Assembly: GCF_018991925.1 (NCBI RefSeq)
Contig: NW_024737042.1
Coordinates: 18,879,789-18,943,788, forward strand
Origin: Homarus americanus
Taxonomy: Eukaryota; Arthropoda; Malacostraca; Decapoda; Nephropidae
Direction: 5' to 3'
Length of the DNA: 64,000 nucleotides
Position numbers and translations under genes: made by a program. The notes beneath the pieces were generated by a model. That model did no database searches, was not told the DNA's origin, and saw only the letters and a list, made by a program, of their open reading frames with translations. This document shows, piece by piece, positions 1-11,268 of the stretch (its first letter is position 1; every line of letters starts with the position of its first letter).

Positions 1-1674
1 CAATAATATGTCCCAATTGATGTACGAATGTTTAAGTTTAGAAATAACAAAGACATATCACAGCCTGCATTACGTTCTCACACTACCATAAGATGTGGTT
101 TATAACTTCATGATGGCTGTCAGGTTGTCAAAGAAGGTGAACAGTTTTTTAAGTACTTCTTGTTTAATAACTGATTAAGTTAATATAAATCTTGCGTCAC
201 TCGTCGTCAGTATAGTATTGATAGTACATCCACCTCACTCTCGTTTTCTCATCTTTAACGCCTCTATTAATGTCACTTCGTATGATAGCCGAGACTTATC
301 ATCATTTATATTTTTTATCTGAGATATATTACTTATTTTCTTCTTGATATACAAATAATCCGATTTTTTTGTGTGTATCTCGTGTCGATATTTCAAATGT
401 AAAAAAACAAAAACAACATGAGTGATGTACTAAACTAAATGGTATTTAAATTTCGATGTTATGATAAACATATTATTATTGTTATAACATGAACTAAATA
501 TTTGAGAAACATTTCGTTTTATGGATTTCACTCGACTAGATTAATCCAATCACATCATGTTAGAGGCATCATGAGCTAAAGGGAGATGGGATAAGGGTAG
601 GGAGGAGATGGGGAGAGGAGGGTAGGGGTAAGGGGAGGTTCAGGAGAAAGGGGGTAGGTGAAGGGGATAGTTGGGGAGAGAGAGGGTTGGGGCAAGGGGG
701 GATTGGGTAAGAGGGGATAGGGGAGTTGGGGTGTCCTGCTGAACAAAAACAACAACGCGAAACACAACAACAACAACAAAGTCCGTTAAATATTAGAGGC
801 AAATACTTTAGTTTTATCTCTTGTAGTTGTTGATGACTAATGTAATTACGAACCTAGTTACGTGCTTAAGGACTTTACTTCGTTGTTGAAGCGCAGTAAT
901 ATTATTATAGCTTCAGTCAACGTGAGGTTTAACACTGTTTACAATCGTTAAAGATCATTGTATTTACTAACTGTATGCGTTTATGCAGTAGTACAATGTG
1001 ATGTCAACAACATGCACTTAGCACTTTAGGGTTAATCTTCTGAGTAATCCTTAGGAAGCCACAGAGTCTCAAGAGAAACATTGGACAACCTTTTGATATT
1101 GTTGTTATAAATCAGTGTAAATTAAAGCGCTTATGGCAAAACTGATTTTATTTAATTTTTGTTCTCTCTTTTACTATAGCCAAACTTAACCTAAATTAGA
1201 TTAAGTTAAGTTAAGTTAAGTTAGGGTATTTGGCTAGGATTAAGTTAGGCTAATTTATGTTAGTATTAATATTATTGATTGTAGTTTGTATTAAGTTTAC
1301 ATAGTTGTTCTATGTGCACTTTTAATCGAATTTGTGAAGAAAAAGTTATCATAGATCTTTTAGGTCGCTTTATTATCCATTGAAAATCAAGTGTTTATTG
1401 CACAGTCTGATAAAAAACACGCTAGATCAAATACACTAATAATAAACAGAATAAATAATATTACAAAAGAGAACAGACACTGAAAACTGAGATATTTAAG
1501 ATACTATTAATTTCCGAACTACTAATAACACACACACACACAAATAGTACATCATCCTTTACTTATGAAAAATAAACTTATAAACTGGATTCATTGGGAA
1601 AAAATATAAATTAGATTATTCTGTAGTGATAAAACAGGTCTCTCTCTCTCTCTCTCTTCACTACTACAACTTTG
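1..1674. other. AT-rich non-coding stretch
   Basis: No reading frame here looks like a protein. It holds a G/purine-rich block (580-733), a short (TTAAG)n run near 1203-1225, a (CA)n tract at about 1528-1542 and a (TC)n tract at about 1639-1657. Nothing else is recognised. Confidence 0.6.
580..733 (+). repeat. G/purine-rich low-complexity tract
   Basis: About 150 bases of runs of three to six G separated by A/T, such as GGGGAGAGGAGGG, on the plus strand. The spacing of G runs would allow G-quadruplexes. Frames that appear open on the opposite strand are only proline/serine/leucine low complexity. Confidence 0.7.
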
Positions 1675-3286
1675 TTGTCACTCGGAATCGAGTATGACGA
1701 TCATCCATTGATGGTGCAATGATATGAGTTATTGAGGATGTCACCTTGGTTGGTGAGCTTTGAGATGACTCAAGAGGCCGATATGGGACCGGCAGGGTCG
1801 TCCACAGATGTTGCACATGTGGGGGGCTACATCTAGTGTGACAGCCTCTTTCCGGCGTTGGCGCTTGTCTGCCTTTTTATGCGTTCGGGCTAACTCGGAA
1901 GTATTGACAACTTTCTGTGTGGTACCCCAAGCATTACGGTGTGGAGTAATCGTCTTCCAGGTCAAGAGGTCAATTTGGCACTTTTTCAGGTCTGTCTTGA
2001 GACTTATCCCTTTACCTTTTCAGTTGCCCGCCAGCGTTATGTTTACTATTCGTTAGGTGACTGTAAAGAAGCTGCTTTGGCAGTCTACTGTCGTCCATGT
2101 GGCTAACATGGCCAGTCCAGCGTAGTTGTTCATGAATAATGGTAGCCTCGACGCTCCTACAGTTGGTGTCAGCAAGTATACTGACCTTTGCTCTCTTGTC
2201 TTCCCAGCCGGCTTAATTGGCACTACTGGTACCAGTAAGGAAGGCAGCCAAGAAAATGGAAAAGAGAGTTGGCGCCAGTACACATCCTTGTTTTACTCCA
2301 GTTTGGATGAGGAAAACTCAGACTGGGTGTCATTGTGCAGGACACTGTCGTTCATGCCATCGTGGAGTTACCTCACATTGGTGATGAATTTTGGTGGGCA
2401 GCCAAAACGGCCTTGGTTAGGTCGATGAAAGCCATGTACAGGTTACGACTCTGTTCTCTGCACTTTTGCTGTTTTCACGGCAGCATGGATCATGTCAGTG
2501 GTGCCACGTGATGGTCTAATGCCACATTGAGGTTCTGGGAGGAAGTTTTCCGCTTTAGAAAGAAATTTGTTTGGGAGGACTTGGGGGATAATTTTGCCAG
2601 CTATGGGCAGCAGCGAGATCCGCCTGTAGTTGCCACAGTTTGACCGGTCTCCCTTGTTCTTATAAGTATGAGGAGGCGCTCTTTCAGGAGTTTGGGGATT
2701 TTCTCCTCTTCCCATATATTCTCCAGGAGAGAGTGGAGATGCGTAAGCAGAGGTCCTTCTGCTTTATACACCTCAGCTGGGATTCCATCAGGACCTGAGG
2801 CTTTGTTATTCTTCATATGTTTGATGGTAGTAACTACCTCATCCAGAGATGGAGGATAGCTGAAGTGGGTCAGCTCTGGATGCTGAGAGATCTGATGAGT
2901 AGTCAGGACATTCACATTGGTGTTTCGGTTGAGAAGTGAATGGTAGTGCTCTTTCCAGTGCTGAATGATGCCTTCTTCATCTTTAATTAGGTAGTTACCA
3001 TCGGATGAGTGATTGGACCATAAAATGTTTTAGTTGAATTGAAAAATTTGCGCATCTCGTGTTTTGCATTTCACTTGCTTTATTTTTAAACCAGTCGTTC
3101 TTTAGATTGCGAAGCTCACTCTCGGCAGCCGCGTTCTTTTTGCGGAAGGTATCGTCTTTGGTCCGAGACTGAGGGTTGTTCTGCCAGTCAGTTAAAGCAG
3201 CACGTTTTTAACGACTAGTACATTAACTTCCGGGTTATTTTCATCAAACCAGTCCTGGTTTATTCTTTCAATCTGACCGAGGGTCT
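1675..3286 (-). pseudogene. 3' half of an EEP/RT non-LTR retrotransposon (RT and C2H2 tail), interrupted
   Basis: Minus-strand fragments of the ORF2 protein of a non-LTR element of the RTE/CR1-like kind often mis-named craniofacial development protein 2. From 3286 downwards: a linker reading QIERINQDWFDENNPEV, RT fingers (KNNKASGPDGIPAEVYK, about 2790-2850), and the next RT block in a shifted frame (NYRRISLLPIAGKI, LPEPQCGIRPSRGTTDMI, 2480-2640). The end of the ORF (1741-1965) has TWKTITPHRNAWGTTQK and one C2H2 finger, CNICGRPCRSHIGLLSHLKAH. The central RT part (palm and thumb, including the catalytic box) is missing and there are several frameshifts. The 5' half of the same copy lies at 8389-10250, separated by an inserted LTR element. 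A second 3' tail of the family is at 53215-53480. The exact clade cannot be settled by eye. Confidence 0.8.
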
Positions 3287-4464
3287 TGTAATGTTACAAA
3301 CTTTTAAAGGTAGAAGATATAGAGATAGAGTATAAAGAGAGGAAGACTTTGGTAGCGTGGCCGTGATAGTTATTTACTCTTATAAATTACACTGGTCGTG
3401 TCTTACACGTCAATACACATCTATTACGTTCTTAAAGGCGACTTCTCAAACACTGCTTCGTTAACTCTTTATTAATTACAGCATGGACACATTAATAACA
3501 CCTTCTATTGAAGTTACTAGGGACATTATATTTACGTTACCCTGAGGACATCATATTACGTTACTAGACACTCTGATTCTCAGACACGAACATGAAATGA
3601 ATACTTCCCGTGAGTAACTCATCATGGGCGGCTCTGGCCAAACACTCCGTGACCTAGGAAGGCCTAGCAGGAGACTGTAGCTGGAACACTGGTGTCGGAG
3701 AACGACTGTAGCTGGGACACTGGTATCAGGGCGACTGCTTGGCGGGGACACTGGTGTCGGGTGGGCGGCTTCTTAGCTGGGACACGGGAGGGCCTCGGTC
3801 CTGACCGGGGCGACTGCCCCTCCGGCCTCTGACTCTCGACTCGGCGAGCAGGCTGGTGGTGAACCTTGGCTGTGCAGCATTACCAAGAACAACCTTCTTT
3901 GCCAATCGCAGAGGGGGAGACCAGGGCGTCCTATATATTGGGATGCAGCGAGCCGTCAGGTTCAGCGCTAATGTGGCATGGCCGGGGCGACGAGGGTCTC
4001 CTTACGTTGACCCCGCAAATGTGCGGTCAGGCCTGGTCTTTTCAGAACTTCTCTGGGAAGAAGTCATCAAGGTGGGGCCCGTGTGTATATTGGAGAGAGT
4101 AACACGTAAAGTTCTACACTTGACTTCCCAAACGTCAGGCCAGACTGAGTTTCTGAGATGTAAAGGGAAATCCGTCAGAGTGGGGGCCGTGTAACACGAG
4201 AAGGCCCTGGTTGGTTTAGACCTGGCTAATTGTGAGGTCAGGTCCGGCCTTTGTTCAGAGAGTAGGTTATTGTATATCGGAAGAGGGTCAGCTGGTGCCT
4301 TCTTACATGTTTTGTTGGGGCCACATGTCACATGGGAGGGGAGCTAGGCTGATTTACCATCCTTGGTCAACCGCAGAGTTACCCTATACTTTTGCCCTCG
4401 GCTAATGTCCGGTCAGACTGGAGTTTCTGAGATGTAAGCTGTGGCCTGACAACCCCTCACTACA
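3287..4464 (-). repeat. LTR, left copy (3' LTR if minus-oriented)
   Basis: Matches 7201-8384 along its length but with numerous one- or two-base insertions and deletions, for example in its 34-bp tandem array at 3672-3785. Apparent reading frames in it (112 and 109 residues) are mirrored imperfectly in the other LTR, lack protein-like conservation and are not called as genes. Confidence 0.88.
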
Positions 4465-4480
4465 CCTCCCGCCAAGACCA
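4465..4480 (-). promoter_or_regulatory. Putative polypurine tract of the LTR element
   Basis: Read on the minus strand, GGTCTTGGCGGGAGG runs straight into the LTR start TGTAGTGAGG. A very similar CCTCCCGCCAAGA block recurs at about 4650-4662, which could be a second internal polypurine tract. This is inferred from position and composition only. Confidence 0.45.
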
Positions 4481-5305
4481 AAGCTTACATGCTCAGAGAA
4501 CTGATGACACATTTAAAGTAGACAGTAACATCATGTGCAGTATCTAATATAGTCCCTGAGGCGATAATGCATCCTTACATTTTACAAATTATAACCCTAG
4601 AGATGTATGTTTTTCTACTGGCATAGTTTGATCTGACAAAGCTTACTATACCTCCCGCCAAGATTAAAGCTTCTATGACAGGAGAAAAAAATAAAATACA
4701 TACACAGTAATTGAACATAAGAGTGATCTAAAGATCCTTCATATCTAGCATAGTGTCCGAGGCAAACTTGCAAATCACATTCTACAAACAAAAACAGGTG
4801 TTACATTGCCTAACCAGGCCGTGTCAAAATAATAATTCATCTCAGTCAGTAAATGGCTACAACATTGTGTTTGGTAATACAAAACATTGATCAAATGAAC
4901 TCATAGAGAAAGTGACTAATCTTTTTAAAAAAACATTCTTTGTAGTACATGTTAACAAAAATCAGAGAATGAAATACTTCATACAAAATGCTCCTGCTTA
5001 ACATGTTAGGGTGTTATATCTTTTTATTACACATCAGCAACATCAACAACATCAGTACATTTGTTGGGTTCAGCATGGCTCAAGTCCTCCATCCAGCTGG
5101 TATCTGAAAATAAGGAATGCTGGCAGCACAATAACGGTAGTCGATTGGTCCTTCTGATTATCCACCTTTTCATCGTCGACTTTCTTCTGATGTCAGCACA
5201 GCGTCTCTTCTGTCTTCACATAGCACGTTTTTCTTTCTTCAATACCACACTTTGTAGGTCGTGTCACCACATCTGACTTCTTCTCACTTCCTCCTGGTTT
5301 CTATA

Positions 5306-5470
5306 ATATTCCAGATGATTTTTCTGTTCACCTGCGCTTCCTCTACGTTTAGAGCATTTTCATATTCCAGATGATTTTTCTGTTCATCTGCGTTTCTTTA
5401 TACATCTTCATTTTCATATTCCAGACGATTTTTCTGCTCATCTGCGTTTCTTTATACATCTTCGTTTTTG
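5306..5470 (+). repeat. 54-56 bp tandem repeat, three copies, inside the LTR element
   Basis: Copies starting near 5306, 5362 and 5416 share ATATTCCAGATGATTTTTCT followed by a CATCTGCGTTTC block, spaced 54-56 bases apart. Confidence 0.8.
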
Positions 5471-6214
5471 CTTTCTTCCAGGCCGTTTCTGTTGTCTGCC
5501 ATCGGCCTCATGGGATCGACTAGGAGTCCCACTGTTTGGGCTGTCGTCTCCTTAGATAACTCGTAAGGCAGGTTCCGCGGACCAGGCCTCGCCCTCCGTA
5601 CGTGAGTGTCGGCGAGACCAAAGACCGTCCTGTCTTACACCTTCCACAGTGGTGAATCCCTCCCTGGCTGGGCTCACCAGGGTTCGTTGTGTGGCACTTC
5701 ATTCCACACTCCTTAACTTCCTAGTAGAAAAATATAAACTCTTCTTAATCCTAGACCAGGTAGGACTTGAAAGAAGTGGGGTGGTGCGTGGCGGGGGTGG
5801 TGCTGCATTCCTCACGCTGCTTCTTCTCTTCGTATATGTGCTGTGGACGGATTCCGGCTAGCCATGGGCGGTACTGTGTGTGATATTTGACAGAAACAAT
5901 CCTAAAGGGATGATGGATTAGTTGGAAGTGCATTCGCAAAAAGAAACAAATATTTACTTTATAAGTTACGTCAATGTTTGGTAACTATTATTTCCGTCAC
6001 GACAATTTTCTCATTAGGCTGGGTCGGGGAGTGAAGCTCTGCTCATTACATTGAATATTATTTATCACTACGCGTCAAAGAGTACATTACAAATCATACT
6101 AGCATAAAAACACACTGAGTGAAGCTCTGTAATTATCGCAATATTAAGTAACACTAACCACCGATTTCAAAGCATAACTCACGGGACAAAACATATGGGG
6201 ATTGGTGGTCACAG
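5471..6214. other. Internal non-coding part of the LTR element
   Basis: No protein homology is recognised. Short open frames of up to about 70 residues have no domain features. The same is true of 4481-5305. Confidence 0.5.
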
Positions 6215-6475
6215 CGACCTAGGGGAGGCGAGGCGGGGCGCGGCTGCGGGGCGCGGCTGGCCAGGCCGGCGCGGCGCGGCGCGGGGCGGGGTGGGGCGAG
6301 GCGTGGCGGGTGAGGTGGGGGGAGCCGGGGCGTGGTTGATCGGGCCAGGCCGGGGCTTTGCGGGGCGGGGCGGGGCGGAGCGGAGCGGGGCGGAGCGGAG
6401 CGGGGTAGGGCAGGGCAGGGCAGGGCGGAGCGAGGCGGGAACGGATGGGTACGGAGGGTGAGGTGAGGGTTAGGA
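6215..6475. repeat. GC-rich (GGGGCGGAGC)n-like tract
   Basis: A strongly G-rich, CpG-rich imperfect repeat of GGCGGGGC, GGGGCGGAGC and GGGCAGGGC, very different from the AT-rich surroundings. Long frames here (proline/alanine/arginine on the minus strand) are compositional artefacts. Confidence 0.8.
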
Positions 6476-6819
6476 CAGGGAGGAGGATGTAGGTTAAAAG
6501 ACATGTTAAGTTATAACAGTTAGTACAGACACCGCTTTCATAACTAAAACACAATGGGTACATTTAACACTGACCGACAATTAAAATGCACTTGGGATAC
6601 TGAGAACTTCACAGAACGCGGGGAACACTGAGAAATTATATTAAGGACTGAACATATTTCTAGAAAAAAAAAATTCGCGCATACCACGACGAGAGACATT
6701 TACTTGAGCTGTAATCGGTGACACACTAGGCCACTTTTCACGCTACGACACGGGAACTACTTATTACACAATTGTAGACAAACTTAGACTGAAACAAATG
6801 AAGGATGAAACGAGCCAGG

Positions 6820-7198
6820 TGTTATGGCTAACCGAGGGAAGGCGTGAGTTTACGTTAAGTTCGCTGCTACCATTATAATAACTAAGCGAGGGAGGCGTGA
6901 ATTACATATATAGTTCGCTGTCACCTATAACAAGAGACAAGGAGAGTGTGAATTACATATAGTTCGCTGTCACCTATATAATGTAACTATATCTTGCATG
7001 AACTCCTTATCACGCACTTTCGAACAATACTCAAACAACGAGTCAGGTGTTATGGCTAAAATGAGGGAGGGCATGGGTTTACGTTAAGTACACTGTTACC
7101 AATAACAAGGGACGAGGGAAGCGTGAATTACGTATAGTTCGCTGTCACCTATAACAAGGGACAAGGAAGGCGTGGGTTACACATAGTACGCTGCCGCC
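6820..7198. repeat. About 49-bp tandem repeat abutting the LTR
   Basis: Six diverged units, each ending with a variant of TTCGCTGTCACC (TTCGCTGCTACC, TACACTGTTACC, TACGCTGCCGCC). The last unit ends two bases before the LTR and contains the presumed primer-binding site, so that site is one member of a tandem array. Confidence 0.75.
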
Positions 7199-7199
7199 A
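7182..7199 (-). promoter_or_regulatory. Putative tRNA primer-binding site
   Basis: Minus-strand TGGCGGCAGCGTACTATG starts one base inside the LTR boundary. The TGG would pair with a tRNA CCA end. The cognate tRNA is not identified. Confidence 0.45.
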
Positions 7200-7200
7200 T

Positions 7201-8384
7201 TGTAATGTTACAAACTTTTAAGAGTAGAAGATATAGAGATAGAGTATAAAGAGAGGAAGACTTTGGTAGCGTGGCCGTGATAGTTATTTACTCTTATCGT
7301 ACACTGGTCGTGTCTTACACGTCAATACACATCTATTACGTTCTTAAAGGCGACTTCTCAAACACTGCTTCGTTACAACTCTTTATTAATTACGAACATG
7401 ACATGGACACATTAATAACACCTTCTATTGAAGTTACTAGGACATTATATTTACGTTACTAGGACATCATATTACGTTACTAGACACTCTGATTCTCGGA
7501 CACGAACATGAAATGAATACACTTCCCACGTAGGTAACTCATCCCATGGAACGCTCTGACAAACACTCACGTGACCTAGGGAAGGCCTAGCAGGGAGACT
7601 GCTTAGCTGGAACACTGGTGTCGGGAGGGCGACTGCTTAGCTGGGACACTGGTATCGGGAGGGCGACTGCTTAGCGGGGACACTGGTGTCGGGTGGGCGA
7701 CTGCTTAGCTGGGACACCGGAGGGAAGTCTCGGTCCTGACCGGAGGCGACTTGCCTCCGGCCTCTGACTTCGGCTCGAGCAGGCCTGGTGGTGTAGTAGC
7801 TGGCCACCTTGTTACAAGACAACTCTCTCTCTGCGAATCCCGAGGGAGGACCAGGACGTCCTATATATTGGGATGCGAGCCGTCAGGTTCAGCTGGCCGG
7901 GGGGCGGGGGGCGGCGAAGGGTCTCCTTACATTTGACCCCGCAAATGTGCGGTCAGGCCTGGACTTTTCAGAACTATCTGGGAAAGTCATCAGGTGGGGC
8001 CGTGTGTATATTGGGAGAGCAACCGTGAGAGTTCCCCTACACTTGACTTCCCAAACGTCGGGCCAGACTGGAGTTTCTGAGATGTAAGGAGAAGTCGTCA
8101 GGTGGGGCCGTGTAACACGAGAGGCCCTGGTTGGTTTGTGACCTGGCTAATTGTGAGGTCAGGTCCGGCCTTTGTTCAGAGAGTAGGTTATTGTATATCG
8201 GAAGAGGGTCAGCTGGTGCCTTCTTACATGTTTTGTTGGGGCCACATGTCACATGGGAGGGGAGCTAGTTGATTTACAATCCTTGGTCAACCGCAGAGTT
8301 ACCCTATACTTTTGCCCTCGGCTAATGTCCGGTCAGACTGGAGTTTCTGAGATGTAAGCTGTGGTCTGACAACCCCTCACTACA
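7201..8384 (-). repeat. LTR, right copy (5' LTR if minus-oriented)
   Basis: Begins TGTAATGTTAC and ends CACTACA, like the left copy. It contains a clean 34-bp tandem repeat (7597-7724, about 3.8 units, core GACTGCTTAGCTGG). It is followed by GTCT, the duplicated target. Confidence 0.88.
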
Positions 8385-8388
8385 GTCT

Positions 8389-9352
8389 CTCTGTAGGTTT
8401 TTGTCACCACAGTGTCGAGAATACCCCATTCGGCACTGGGATTTGGGTTGTTTGTTGCCAGGTTATTTATCAGCCCATGTTTGAGATGTTCTCTGAAAAC
8501 ATGTGCTACCGCTGAATCCTCCAGATGCTTAGTGTTAAAACCTCTTCTGGAGGTTTGTTGCTTTTGCCGTTTTGGGGTGACGTGAAGTGAGAGCTTTTAC
8601 GAGCAGATGATCAGTGTCGCAGTGGTCTGGCCCATGCATGGGTCGGGTGAAGAGTACATCTCGGCGATCTCTTTCTCTGGCAATGATGTAGTCAATGAGA
8701 TGCCAGTGTCTGGATCGTGGGTGTTGCCATGAACCCTTGAACTTGTCAGCCTGCCTAAACAAGGTATTGGTGATAGTGAGGTTGTGTGCTGCACACTTGC
8801 TGAGGAGGAGTAAGGCCATTGGGATTACACTTGCCTAGTCCATTTCTCCCTATGATTTGTTGCCAAATGTCAGCATCTCTTCCAACTCTGGCATTGAAGT
8901 TACCTAGGAGTACAATCTTATCTTCTCTGGGGATAGAGTTTAGCACTCTGTCACGGTCGGTGTAAAAGGCTTCCTTGATGTCCTCCTCTGCATCCAGTGT
9001 TGGGGCGTATGCACTGATGAAGAAGGCATGACGTGAGTAATTCAGTGGGATTCGAAGTGTCATGAGGCGCTGGTTGATCCCAACATTCATTTCAATTAGC
9101 TTATGCATTGGTGGACTGCAAAGCCAACTAGATAAATGCAGTTTCTCTCAGCAGCAGGCTTACCCTTCCCGAAGAAGGTATACCCAGACCCTGGTTTGTG
9201 AGTCTACCTTCGTCTGGGAGCCGGGACCCACTGATGGCTGCTATTTCGATGTTATACCTAGCCACCTCTTTTGCCACAAGGGCAGTTCTTCTTTCAGGAT
9301 GCCCATTTGTGCCAGTATCCAGAAGGGTCCTGACATTCCATGTAGCGACCAT
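8389..9352 (-). pseudogene. Endonuclease (EEP) half of the split EEP/RT non-LTR retrotransposon
   Basis: The apurinic-type endonuclease domain of ORF2, read downwards: ATWNVRTLLDTG (9352), the AAISGSRLPDEG box, YAPTLDAEEDIKEAFY, LLGNFNARVGRD, NTLFRQADKFKGSW, SRHWHLIDYIIARERDRRDV and DHCDTDHLLV, then a linker up to KTYRE at the insertion point. Family members normally have E in the second box (SETR) and GDFNARVG in the fourth. Here these are G and N, so two catalytic carboxylates are lost. There are frameshifts near 9110 and 8790. It would nick target DNA to prime reverse transcription. It is joined in frame with 3286 downwards once the LTR element is removed. Confidence 0.85.
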
Positions 9353-10250
9353 AAGAGGTTGTATAGTTTGTTAGTGCTTGGATCTGTGATGATGACTGTG
9401 TTTCGACCACATAAGGATGACCTTACTGATTGCGGTTACCCAGTCAGGTTCGTTCTTTAGGCAGACTATGTTTAGGGGACCTTTCTAGCCCCTTTCCATG
9501 TGGAGTGAGCAGAGTGACTCTTTGAAAGGGTTGCTCAGTCGCACAGACAGGACCGGATTTCACTGCTGCTTAGATCCCAGTGCATAAACGACCATCTTAT
9601 CTATGTTACCCATGTTCATAGTTGTGACTAGAGTCTCCGGCAGCCATCTCTGACTGTCCCCGTCCCCACTCGTCCGTCGCCAAAGGACTTTTTGGGGTAT
9701 AGGGGTTTTGATGATGGTGAGAAGTATGATGAGCTGGATGATGGCTGTTCGTGAGTTGATTTATGTGGTGAGGCAGGAGTGCAGGCACCAACCAAACATC
9801 TGGCTCTCCCCTTTCCTGATCCAGTGGTGCAAGTGTTGCAACGACTGGGGAGATGGAGAGTTGCAATGGACTACCGAGAGCCCAGTTTATTGAGTTTCCC
9901 CTTAGTAGCCTGTCCATCATACATAGCCTTCGTCAGCCAGTGTACTTGTTGGTTTCCCAATGGGGTCTTGGAGCTCTGTAAGGATGTCTGCCTGATGTGG
10001 GGCTCAACTACAGATTTTTCGTTGGGAGTTTACTCCCCTAGCCTTATACCTACCAAGGTTAATCCGCAAGGCAGCGGGGCAGTGGTTGGTAGGCGCCAGC
10101 ACGTGTTTACATGGTTGTGGGCCTATGCACCTTCCGTCTGGGGCCTACTGCTTCTCCGAGTCTTATGCAAGTTGCTTCCCTCTTCACCACGAGGGCTAGC
10201 CAGCGGCGGTAGCTGAAAGCGAGGGGAAGCAAGCAGTGCTTGCACCTAAC
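9353..10250 (-). other. Probable 5' UTR of the split EEP/RT element, and flank
   Basis: Moderately GC sequence upstream of the endonuclease start on the minus strand. Frames of 104-145 residues in it have no recognisable domain. The boundary with unrelated DNA is put near 10250 only because composition changes to AT-rich there. Confidence 0.4.
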
Positions 10251-11268
10251 ACTAACTTAATGCTGCCACACTAAACGTATTGCATCACTCTATGCGCGCA
10301 CACACACACACACACGCACAAATTTATATACATACATAACATAAAATACATCTAAGGAAGCCCCCCTCTTCTTTTTCTTAAAAAACGAATACAATACGAT
10401 TGGTTGAGGACGTGGCAGTAGTAGTCGTAGTGTAAGCGATCAAAACAAAAGAGAATCAGAGGTAAGATAGGAACCTATATTATCCCAAGTCTTGGCTGGT
10501 TGCTTTGTATTCGGGAGGCCATCAGCATAAGGGAAGGACAGGTTGTATAAAGAGGAGGTGATATTACAATCTCTTAGGAGTAATGGCTCTGGATTCGGAT
10601 ACGTGAAGCGAGGCGCCAAACAGAATTTTTACGACGGTGTTAGCATGTAGATGACACCCGAGGATCCAGGCCGGGTTTACGAGTGCCCTTTCACCCCCGG
10701 GGCTTCTACCTACCTTCTTACCCGCCGAGACTCTTCATCTCCGGATTTATGGCCAGTCCTCTACAGGCGAGTCCCAAAGGTTGCAGAGGTGGGTGTAGGG
10801 GGGAGCGGGACAGGGGATGTAAGGGCAGAACAAGGTGGGGGTGCAGGAAAAAGCGGGAAGAGAAGGATTCCTTTTGAGGAAAGTCAATGATGTCGTAAAC
10901 ACAGTCGTTCTGAAACTCATTTACATTTCCAAAATTTTCACAGCGTCTTGTAACTTAATTTTGTTTAATTTTATAAGAAGAATAGTAATGTGTTAAGTAA
11001 CCTTGACCCCGAAGGTTGGCTCCATTATTCTTTTTCTTCCAGAATAAAAAAAACAATGTGTGTGTGGTGATGGGTGAGTGGTGCCAAGAAGAGAGGCGAG
11101 GCGGTGATGATCGATCCCTTCATTTAATGGTCCTCATATCTTTTGATTCTTCAGCCCTAAAATGCAGCAAATGGTTGACGAATTCTCGGTTATAGATTCC
11201 ATCTTTGTGGGAAGATGGATGGCAAGGGTTTTATATCTCACTACAATACCTTAATGTTTGTGCGAAAT
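10251..11268. other. Non-coding stretch
   Basis: A (CA)n tract at about 10297-10318 and otherwise unremarkable sequence. Frames at 10651-10890 have no protein features. Confidence 0.5.

Larger units (their letters stand above)
3283..8388 (-). mobile_element. Non-autonomous LTR retrotransposon (LARD-like) with 4-bp target duplication
   Basis: Two direct repeats of about 1.18 kb (3287-4464 and 7201-8384) both begin TGTAATGTTACAAAC and end CCCCTCACTACA, giving TG...CA ends. The flanks are GTCT on both sides (3283-3286 and 8385-8388), a 4-bp target-site duplication. The internal 2.7 kb shows no gag, protease, RT or integrase in any frame, so the element would depend on proteins from elsewhere. 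The minus orientation is inferred: on that strand TGGCGGCAGCG starts one base after the first LTR, as a primer-binding site should, and GGCGGGAGG directly precedes the other LTR, as a polypurine tract should. Host and insertion order are clear because the EEP/RT element on either side is continuous without it. A solo-LTR pair or segmental duplication would not explain the TSD. Confidence 0.88.

Noticed and set aside
3856..4331. 112- and 109-residue frames in the left LTR as genes
   Set aside because: The right LTR breaks the same frames, and no family resemblance exists; LTR sequence is sufficient explanation.
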